Source of the DNA: Cardinalis cardinalis
Taxonomy: Eukaryota; Chordata; Aves; Passeriformes; Cardinalidae
Assembly (NCBI GenBank): GCA_014549065.1
Contig: JACDOX010000067.1
Coordinates: forward strand, 3,460,370-3,524,369
Reading direction: 5' to 3'
DNA: 64,000 nt
The notes under the pieces were generated by a model. That model searched no databases, was not told the DNA's origin, and saw only the letters and a list, made by a program, of their open reading frames with translations. Positions 11,061 through 41,830 of this stretch are shown in pieces (position 1 is the stretch's first letter; each line of letters opens with the position of its first letter). The position numbers were made by a program, and so were the translations under genes.

Positions 11061-14000
11061 AACACGGAGGGGGAAAAAAAACAACCCAAAAAACCCTGTG
11101 ATTTATTTAGAGGCAGAAATCTAAAAATGTCGCAGCAACGTCTGGAGCGCAGGGCTGGGCTGTGGAGCGGGTCCCGTGTGTGCAGCGACTGGGGCGGCAG
11201 CAGAGCGGGGAGATTCTGAGACGCGAGGTTTGGCACGGATTGTGTGACGTTCCTTTATTTTGCTGCCCTGCTTTAACATGTGGTGAATGATGAGTAACGC
11301 CAGCGAAATCCGTGAGACCGTGTTCATCCGAGCCAGGAGAATGGGAAACGCATGTAGGAGCCTGTGCTGCACATGATCCCATAACAATACCCGATCCCGT
11401 ACGTGTGTTCTGCAGGGGATGTCCCCGCGTTTCATTACGCTCATAGGTCTGCTGCCTTGGGTTTAATGGAAGTGAGGCATGATTTATTTACAACTTGGTT
11501 GATTCATGGCGAGGGAAAAAAAAAAGCAGAAATAGACTAAGTGCCTTTGTGAAACAAATATACAAAGGATATCCCAGATCAGACTCTTGAGCGCTTCCAG
11601 GTGAAATACATTATAAAAATATTACCTATTAATACATGAGTCAGGTACTTGCTTGATAGAGGTCCTTTTGAGGAATAAATGGCTTGCTTTTTAAAGAAAC
11701 AAGTAAGAAAGCCTGTATCTGAATTTGACAGTAGTAGAAGCTATCAAGAATGTCTTGACAGACCAATCTTGCTATAGCTTCCTAGATTGAACCTTTACTT
11801 TATAATTAATCTTTCCAGATTTATGATACCACATAACATTTTTTCCTATAAAAATTTTATTTATTGGATAAACCAACATAATCTCTTTGTACTTTCTTTG
11901 GAATTGCTCTTCACCATTATAACTTCATATGTACCATATGGGATTATGAAGAGGGCTATTGCATGGCACAGCAAGATCTCATCTTGTGAACAGAGATGAA
12001 TAGAGAATTGTGCAGACTGTCACTGCCTTCTGTGCTATTCCATCCACATCAGCAGGATCACCATCTAAGTGTAACTTTTGCCTAGATGTCTGTAACATTA
12101 CGTATGTTCTGTGATTTAAGTTTTCATGAGGTGACAGTANACAAATTCATAGGTCCCATTGAGCNTATGGGAAAGGGAGTGGGCCAGGTTGTAACCCCAA
12201 TTAAATTCAATTTACAGGTTTCTACTAACTTCAGTGAGGACGGTGTTTCACTACCANTGGAGAGAACAGGAGAGCTGCTGCAGTGTCCTAACTGATAAAG
12301 AAACCTCATCTGAACTGGAAAAGCTGCAGCAGTTGTATGCTTTATATGCACTTCTGTAACCCAGCACTTTTCTTGACAAGGTAAATGGTCAGCAGAACTC
12401 ACATAAATGTTTGTAATGCTGGGAAGCCATTTCAAGGTGGTAAGACAGACTAATTTGAGGTTATGAGGTTGTGTTCCCAGGGGCTTTTACNCAATGAGAT
12501 TTGTTATTTCAACACAAGTCATGAAAGTAAAACTGGGTATTAAGCTGGTTCTACACAGAGCTTTCAGCTGATGCAATGGAACAGCATTTCATCAGTAACT
12601 GATGAACTTAAATATGAGATGGNAATCTACAGATAAATAATTATGAAACATAAGCTACCTAAACTTCATCTCACTTAAACAACAAATCTCTACTGAGAAA
12701 AATGTAGTAGTTGAAAAAAAATCCTAGTAGTTGAATGTGTTTCACTTATTTGTGTGAAATTAGGTAGGTTTATTTCAAACTTAATCACTTTTCATCTCCA
12801 ATGTGGGAGAATTTGCTTGACTGGACAGAAAACAGTGAAAAAAATCCCACTGAAACAACTAGAACAATCATCTTCTTGTATTATCACACCAGTGTTTCAG
12901 TGTGGAATGCAGCTTAATTTGTTCAAATTGATGCTGACCATGGAATATATATTATGACATTTGCTTAAGATAGTTGCTGTGTTTTTAAAAAATAATGACT
13001 CATTATGGCAAGGCTGTCCGTTATGAAATTCTTCTTTTGTTCCCAAGATACATACCAACAGAAAGGTCACACTTGAAAGGGCTGTTATGCACACTCAAAT
13101 AACAGGAATGTCTAAGATCTAAATTGGGCAGTGACATCAGATCTACATAAATGTATACAATATACAGAATACAGAAAGTAATGTTGGCTGACCTGAGTGC
13201 CACTCAGGTGAAAAAAACTCAAGTCTCCCGTAAAATTTAAATGTGTTATCACCAAAAAGAAAAACAAACCAAAGCACTCAGAACCAGTTATGTTAGCTGC
13301 TCTATCCACAGCTATCACAAATATGCCAGGGTATCTGGTTACAACATCTTCTTGATCAAATGTTGTGTAAGAGAACTTGACAGTGTCAAAATTCTTAGGG
13401 AAGCCATCAAAAAATTCTACGAACNCTGTTGGATTTTAAAACACTTGGTAGCTGCACATGGCTGAATTTGAACATCCTTGGCAGCTGATTTTTCATACTC
13501 AATCGTAAGGGTCCNGTTCTCAAATCTGACAGTTTGTAAGCAATTATTGCTGCTTCTTTGCTGCAAGATGGAGTAAGTGAATAGTTCATAAGCAAAAATG
13601 ATGGTGGAACNCAGCAGGTGCTGACTGCAATTTTGCTACTAAGTTTTTGACTTTATCTACTGGGTAGTGGATATATTCTTCCTGAACACAATGGAGGAAA
13701 CAAATCAAATGAAAAAGAAAATCTAGGTCGACACACAAAAATAAAAAATGGGAGACTAAAACAAAATATCTCAGTAAAATGGAAAGGCACTTGGTAATGA
13801 CTGTATTCAGAATTCAAATCATAGGATTACAAGCAAATCTAACAGCACATATGTGGCTACTCACACCCTTACTTATATGGGCTCTGTTTACACCTAGTGG
13901 GTACAAAGTCCTGCAAAACACAAGGATTTGATTACACACATCTCACTGAATTCAAGGCAGCTTCTTATATGGAAAGCTTGAACATTTGTACAGCCTTAGT

Positions 14001-17000
14001 GGCACTGGCATGGAAGCATGAAATAAGGGTTGCTCAGTGACAGCCTCCCCCTGATGCCCAGGCAGGCTTAGACCGAGCTCCACAGCAGCAGCAGCNCCTG
14101 AACAGGGACTGCAGCAGCACCAGTGGGGCTGGAGAGTGCCAGGGTGAGCAAGTGGCAAAGGCAGCGGGAAGGAAGCACACCCCAAAATGACAGTTTTACT
14201 GGCCTGGGACTAAAATCTTCAGCGTAATAACTGAAAAAGACAAGTCCACAGAGCGAAGTGTATCTTGGCACATAAAGCCATACGTGGNGATGGGACAGGT
14301 GGTGTCCTGCAGGCAGCCCCAGCAGGGAACAGAACTGGAACCAAAGTGGGAAGGTGAGCTGGGAGCTGCTCCAGGAAGCTGAGAATCACGATTCAACAGC
14401 GATTACTGCCTGGCAGCAGGCAGAGAGAGCCCAGCACTCCCACCNAGAGCAGCTGCAGGGAGAGGCAGCAGAGCCAGCCAGGACAGAGCTGCCATGCAAC
14501 TCCTCCTAACATGGCCAGGAGAGGATCAGCCTTCACCCTTGCTGTAATGCTTACACTATTACATCTAAAATTTAGCACTACATATGCAATTATTCTATCA
14601 CAGATAGTTTGCAATCTACCTTACCACACAGAGGCATTTCAAATGGTGATAATCCTTTCTTAATATCTTAATTAACATTTAAATAGTTGACTAGCTTGTA
14701 ATGTAGCTTACCTAGTTCACTAACCTGGTTCTAAAATACATTTTTAGCANTTTGAAAATAATAAAGTAACAGCTAAACTTTTATATTTAAATTGCATGTT
14801 ACCATCTATATGAAGAAATTTAGTTTTGTATTTAGGCTGTATTTTTGAGAAAGCAAGGGGTACTGTCCCAAGTGATGCCATTTTACTCTACTCCATATAT
14901 ACACAGCTCCTACTCAAATTAATTCACTACCTCTCAAAGAAAAAAATATGAAAATACAATCTTCAATTACAGACATAACATTTTACAGCTGACAACTCTT
15001 GACTAATTAAAAAATCAGAGTTTATTTATAGACTAAAATTCAAATAACTTCATTATATTATTTTGCTAGGTGCATTTCAGCTGCCTTGCCATTTTTCTGG
15101 GGTTTGTTGTTGTTGTTGTTCAATGTATTTTCAGGCCTTTTTAAAAGGAAAATGAAAATAAATTGGTTTCAGATCCAATCCATTAGAATAGGACTTTGAG
15201 ATGCACAAAGAATACATTCCTTCAAAGTATGTTTGACTAAAAATAATAGTAAAAATCTAAAATGCAGACATAGCACCCACATCCTCCCAGATATGCCTGT
15301 TGTTCAGTTTTAATGCATAAGCTGCCAGCANCTCAAAAGAAGGGTTTATATATACACAGCTTAATCACGGTTGTAATCTTACATAAGATTACAACAGCCA
15401 TTAAAATGTTCTTTTGCGAACAGTTTTATGGTAACTAGCTAAAATGCCAATTTGTCTTGTACCAGCAGCAACAAGAGGTGTATAAAATCACCCAAGAAGT
15501 TGTGACAAGTGTGGGTCTGACAATTAACAATAATTGTAGGAATTTAATGATTGGACCCAAGACTGAGAATGCAGTGAAGCTGCTTACCATGTCTCAAACA
15601 ACCTGCAGTGCAATGGTGTTTCTTGGGAAAAAAAATCATTCCCCCTCTTCTTTNAGTGCTTGTTCACTTTTCCTGAGGAGACAGAAATGACATCAGAACC
15701 AGATCTACAGGGACTACAGGTGGGCTATAGCAACTCTTGGTGATTTATTTCTGCTGCAGTTGTATGAAACAGAGCTCCTCAGTATTTCCCCAGAGAAAAT
15801 CTTCATCTTCCAGGTTAAGAATTGTGAGAACTCTGAAAAGGGGTAGAATCCCTTAGGGATTATATAAATCTTCCTTATGTGCCTAGAGCACAGATGCTAA
15901 GGCACTGTACACATCAGTAAGACCTGCAGTATGCCAAAACACACAANCGTTTCTTAGAGGCAGACTGACCCTTTTTCTGTCTAAAAACATTGCTAGCCCT
16001 CATTGTTCAGACTGACAGTCCTTCACTACTTGGAATAGTCCTACAACAATTAATCCTGCAGAAGAAAAAGATAAAACAAGGGAACTAGATGGGCATGACA
16101 AGATGTACTGCAGTATTCTCATTTCCTTCTTGAAAAAGAATGCCAAAATGCCTCTCTAGCAGACATAGCTGGGATGGAAAAGGTTACATCAGGTACAACA
16201 GACAAAGTCAAGAAGACTTTTATTTTCAGTGATTTTAAGTTTATGGACAGTTCTCTTTTTCCCCCTCCTTTAGAAGAGAGGAGTTGTTCCTTCCCACAGC
16301 AAGGGTGGTGGGAAATGGCACAGACAGGAAATCTACTCAAACACTTGTCCCCATGGGAAGGAAAACCTTGACAGAGCTGTGANAATCCCTTGTCCCCATG
16401 GGAGGAAGAACCCTGCAAGATTTGCTATCCAATATAAAATCTCTGGATCTGTAGGTAAGGGTCCCAAGGACTGTGCACTGTTGTTAAGTTCGACTTCACA
16501 TCACCAGGTATTACTGGAATTTTCAAAGTAAAAACTACATTACACATTACAGCATTATAAGGAAACAAAATACAAGGTGCTTTAGTCAAATGTTATATAC
16601 AAATTTTACAAAAGAAAAAAAACTTGGCTTAAAAATTTAAATTTTACTATTAAGTAAGTGGATAAATGAAAAACACCTATTGGTAAAAAAATACATGAGT
16701 GAAGAAGAAATTCTCACCCAAGATTCAATATCATGCTACTCATGGTACACATTAAGTTTTATGGTGTAAATACTAGGAAAAAAAAATCACTTGCTTTGAC
16801 AACTGCAGAACAAAATAATTTTCTAAGGGACGTAACTATTCCTCAGATTGGAGTTAATTTTATCCTATTTAATTATACCCTGTTACNAATTTAAATCCTG
16901 CCCTAGAACATTAAGTTTACCATGCTGCCTTGCATGTATGTGATGAACATTTGTAATTTATTAAACTTTTTCATTATTTTTGAGGTGTTGTTAATTACTC

Positions 17001-17200
17001 TACATACAGATTTTTTCTTCTACTGTTACAATGTCTGTGTGTGGCACTGCTTGTGTACCATCACTCACTACTCTCTGCTTTAAACTGGAATACTTGCATT
17101 TATGGAAAATTTGACCCTTTTTACTACATTTCTGAGACCTGCAAAAGAATTTTTCTGTCATCTCTAATCTGCTACAGGAATAAAATTTGCTGTGGTCAAC
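11061..17200. other. AT-rich intergenic DNA between COPS2 3' end and SECISBP2L promoter
   Basis: No conserved exon, RNA gene or classifiable transposon was recognised. Short simple repeats occur, such as a GTT run at about 15103-15120. A moderately GC-rich stretch at about 14040-14520 carries no recognisable coding segment. Open frames here are short, lack homology known to me and are probably chance. Confidence 0.6.
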
Positions 17201-18431
17201 ACTTTATTTATTTTAAAATGATCTGGTGATCCCAAAATCTTAGGCCACAAAAGGCGTGTGGCCATACTGTGGTAGGGAACAGCAGCTCTGAAGGGATTGC
17301 AGTGCATTCAAACATTTGGGACAGGACAGATTCCATTACCAGCAAGGTCACTGCACTTAGTCCCCACTCCATACACACAGTGTCATTTTCTGTACACTGA
17401 ATCTGCTCAAAAAGACCACAGATTAGGCAAAGAGAGAGAACAATCAGGGTCTGCATCTCTGTTCCCACCGAGCTGCATGGAAAATCTCTATTCTTAAAGT
17501 AGCAANATAAAACCCAAGAATATCCCTGAGAAATGCCAAATACCCACCAACATAACTAGAGAGGACTGATAATAGTTTGGCATCTTGGAGCTAAAAGTTA
17601 GTTAGCAACACTGCTAAATGTCAGCTCTTTAGTATTTATGTTTCACTATTTCAAGGGGGAAAAAAAAAGAAAAAGCAACAGCACACACACCAAGGGGATC
17701 AGTCTTAGAATCTCCATATTGTCCTTCACAAACATGGTGAGATCCAGTAATACCTATTTTCTTNTAAAAATAACACAAGTAAAATTCAAGTATAATGAAA
17801 GCACATCAAGAAACAAACTGTACAATTTCTGAACTGCACTGTTTATTTTGCTGCTTGAAACCTAAGTGACAGTATGCCACTATAATTATGGGGTTTCTTC
17901 TAAACCTTTACTACACTGCAGGTACAGAAATATATGGACACATTTTTGGAGAATTGACATTTTGCAAAATGCAGCAAACATTTCAATTTTTACATGAGAA
18001 AAGGAAGTGTTCAAAAGGGTATGCATTTCAAGTTATTGCAGGTTATTTCTGTGAGAGAATTTCTGCAGGTAAAACATGTTTAAATTTAACCAACAGTAAC
18101 GTGTCAGTGTACTTAAAATCATGACAAAAATCTTCTCTCTGGTCATTAATTGCCCCTTGACAAATTACTAGGATGTTGTATGTTTAGGGCAAGATGTCAA
18201 TACAGCATAAATCCCGTGGCATTTTGGTTTTCTTCTGGAGATTAAAGCTGTTTTTTTCTTGGGATAAATGCAGCAGCAAAACACAAACCAGCTGATCAAA
18301 AAAGCACTTCTGCCATAACTCCAATAATTTCAGGGCACACCAACCGACAGTAGTTTTGCCATTCCCAGTTCTTTTAAGGTTTACATCACTGCACTGTTGC
18401 CTTAAGTAGGTTTGTAGAAGCTTGGTTTCTG
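17200..18431 (-). other. COPS2: COPS2 3' untranslated region (estimated extent)
   Basis: This is the sequence downstream of the COPS2 stop codon on the minus strand. The first canonical AATAAA on this strand is at 17847-17842, about 590 nt after the stop. A tandem AATAAATAAA lies at about 17212-17203. The true 3' end is not determined by sequence, and the mammalian gene uses longer UTRs as well. Confidence 0.5.
17842..17847 (-). terminator. Candidate COPS2 polyadenylation signal (AATAAA)
   Basis: This is the first AATAAA after the COPS2 stop. Downstream on the minus strand, at about 17825-17795, lies a T/GT-rich stretch (CAGTTTGTTTCTTGATGTGC) suited to a downstream element. It is a proximal site; the tandem signal at 17203-17212 may be a second one. 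Confidence 0.5.
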
Positions 18432-39527
<21,096 letters not shown>

Positions 39528-39917
39528 CTTGGCCGGAGGACGGGCGGGGGGCGGCGGCGGGGACGGCCCTTTCTCCCAGAAGCCCGCGCGGCGCTGCCCA
39601 ATGTGGCTCCGCTCCGCCCGGAACCCGCTGCCGCCCGCGCCTCTCCCGCCCCCGGCCCGGGGCGCTCGGAGCCCAATCCGCGCCGCCCCGCCGCCGATTC
39701 CCTCCCTCTGCTAGCGACCGGCCCTTGGCAACGGCGGCCGGGCGGGGCCTGGGCACTGCGCGCCGGAACCTCCGGGGCTGGCGCTGCCGCTGCCCGGAGT
39801 GCGCCGTGCTGGCGCCGGGGCCGCCTGCCGTGGGTCCGCCTGGGCGCTGCCAGCCCGGGTCTCCCACGGAGGCTGCGAGTCTGGTGACTGGCGCGTCTCT
39901 GGAAAGGTCGAGGAAAG

Positions 39918-39943
39918 GTAGAGGGGCAGACCTGCCCCTCTAC
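39918..39943. repeat. Perfect 12-bp inverted repeat at the CR1 5' junction
   Basis: Arms GTAGAGGGGCAG (39918-39929) and CTGCCCCTCTAC (39932-39943) with an AC spacer. The right arm contains the first recognisable CR1 bases; the left arm is flanking DNA. Confidence 0.92.
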
Positions 39944-40450
39944 TCAGCCCCGATGAGGCCGCATTTGGAGTACTGTGTGCAGTTATGACTTTTACAGTAG
40001 GAAAGAGCCATGGAACTCCTAGAGCAGGTCCAGCAGAGAGCTAGTAAGTTGGCCGAGAGTCTGGAGATATCTCTCATGAGGAAGAGCTAAGGAAGCCAGG
40101 CTTGTTCAGCCTCAAGAAGAGGTAACTGAGAGGGGCTCCTGTGTAAAGTATGGGTGTCAAGAGGATGGNATTGGGCTCTTTGTGGTGTCATCCAATAGAA
40201 CAAGGAAGAATGGGTGGAAAATGATGCACAGAAAGGCCAACCTGNGCATGAGGAAGAACTTCACTGTGGAAGAGACCATGGACAGATTGCCCAGAGAGGT
40301 TGTGGAGGCTCCCTAAATGGAGATGTTCCAGAATCCTCTTAACACAGCCTTGGTCCATGTGCTCTGGGATGACTGTGCCTGAGCAGGGAGGTTGGACCAG
40401 ATGACCCACGGTGGTGCCTTCCACGATGACCCATTCTGTGAAAGCTCGGC
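39925..40450 (+). mobile_element. CR1 LINE 3' fragment in the COPS2/GALK2 divergent promoter
   Basis: Plus-strand translation at 39936-39987 gives LYSAPMRPHLEYCVQL, which matches the C-terminal reverse-transcriptase motif of avian CR1. Further CR1 landmarks follow: GAGCAGGTCCAGC, GTTCAGCCTCAAGAAGAG, GGTGTCAAGAGGATGG, CATGAGGAAGAACTTC, TTGCCCAGAGAGGTTGTGGA and GGTTGGACCAGATGACC, then CCATTCTGTGAAAG at the 3' end. It is 5'-truncated, with stops and indels, so it is not mobile. It sits between the two CpG islands. Confidence 0.92.
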
Positions 40451-41269
40451 CTGTTGCTGTGACCAGCATCACTGCTCAGTTCCATTTTGCTTTACTCAGT
40501 ATTGCTGAGTTTACCTGGGCTGCATTCTCCATAAATAATATCAGAGCAGCAGTTTTAAAGGCCTGTACTCTTTAAATCCACAGGCCCTGTAAAGCAATAG
40601 CTTTATAAAGAATTTTACATGCTAATTTCTGCTGCTGCCTTCAGCTGAGTGAGGCAAACCCCCAACAGACCAGCTCTGCCTCCCCATCTCCACAAGGCCT
40701 GGGATTCTCACANACACCCAGATGCATGTGCAATATTTACTAGGTCTCCAGGTTTTCCTGTTGTTGGTCATTTTATGCTGTTATGGTTTCTGACAGTGGG
40801 TTTTTGTTTGGTTTTTTCCCCTACAGCTACTGACAATTTTTAAAAGCTGTGTTTGTATTCTGCAACTGTACTAAGGGTGAAATAAACATTTTACCTCAGA
40901 AAACCCACAATGAGATTTGTTACTGTGCTTCCTTCAGTCTGAGCACTTAAAGGTCCCTGAATNGGATGAGAAACAGTAAGATAGATACCAAAATGGACAA
41001 AGATATACACCAAAACACTGAGCAAGTGAGCCTGTGACCACTTTTGAAATGCTCAGTTCCTTGCAAGTATCTGTAGCCATTAATCCCGAGTGTTAACAGG
41101 AGCCACGAGGCCGCCTGTTGGGAGAGGAGCTGGAAGAACCACACACCACAAAAAACACGGGGACAGAGGCACCCATCCCTCCACACCGTGAGGGATGCTA
41201 CTGTCCATTATTTTCATCGCACGTGCATTTTGCNGGAGCACCGGCAGGAAAACCCCAAACATTTCTTTC
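40451..41269. other. Non-CpG DNA between the CR1 and the GALK2 island
   Basis: This AT-richer segment holds no recognisable exon, RNA gene or repeat. It forms part of the region between the divergent COPS2 and GALK2 genes. Confidence 0.6.
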
Positions 41270-41830
41270 GCACGTCGCAGCAGCGTCCCCGTCCCACCGG
41301 GGCTGTGGCGGGCGCGGGGCCGAGTGCGGAGCGGCTCCAGGCCGGCGGGGCCGCGGGGTGCCCAGCGCCGAGCGCGGCCGGCGGGGCGGGGCGGGGCCGG
41401 GCCGCCGGCGCTGCCGCCCGGAAAGACGCGGCGTTCGCCTGCCCCGTGACCGCGGCCCCGCCGGAGCCGCCCCAGCCGGGCCCGCGGTGCAGCCGCCATG
41501 GCGGGGGACAGCCCCAGCGCCCTCCCGGTGCAGCTGGTGGAGCAACCCAGGTGGGTGGGTCGCTCCCCGACCCCGCCGCCGCTTATCCCGGGACGGGTGG
41601 GCGGTCTGCGGGCGGCCGCAGGAGGTGGGAGGATGGGTGGGAAAGCCCGTCCTCATGCTCCGCGCTGAGGTGCGAGGAGGTGTGGACTCGTCGCGTCCAC
41701 ACTCCGTAGTTTTTTCCCTGACACGACCAAAGACTGCTCGGGAAGCTCCCGCTGCCTGGGGCGCGCCGGGTTCCGGCCCCTTCTCCCACCCACAGCATCC
41801 CGGCCCGCCCTGACGCCCCTCGCAGGGTGG
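41270..41830 (+). promoter_or_regulatory. CpG island and promoter of GALK2
   Basis: This GC- and CpG-rich block surrounds GALK2 exon 1. A triple GC-box run (GGCGGGGCGGGGCGGGGCC) lies at about 41380-41398, some 100 bp before the ATG, and an ETS-like CCCGGAAAG lies at about 41417-41425. No TATA box is seen. COPS2 starts about 2.0 kb away on the other strand, so the genes are head to head. Confidence 0.8.
41498..41550 (+). CDS. GALK2: GALK2 coding exon 1 (residues 1-17)
   Basis: ATG is at 41498 in an optimal Kozak context (GCCGCCATGG). The exon encodes MAGDSPSALPVQLVEQP plus two bases of Arg18, with donor CCCAG|GTGGGT. It corresponds to the mammalian exon MATESPATRRVQVAEHPR: same length, diverged in the middle. 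It lies in the CpG island. Confidence 0.93.

Noticed and set aside
11061..17200. Possible processed pseudogene between COPS2 and SECISBP2L
   Set aside because: No segment resembling a known protein was found on either strand, so nothing supports one.
39725..39988. 87-codon frame ending in a reverse-transcriptase-like segment
   Set aside because: Only the last residues are CR1-derived; the rest is CpG-island DNA, so it is not a gene.
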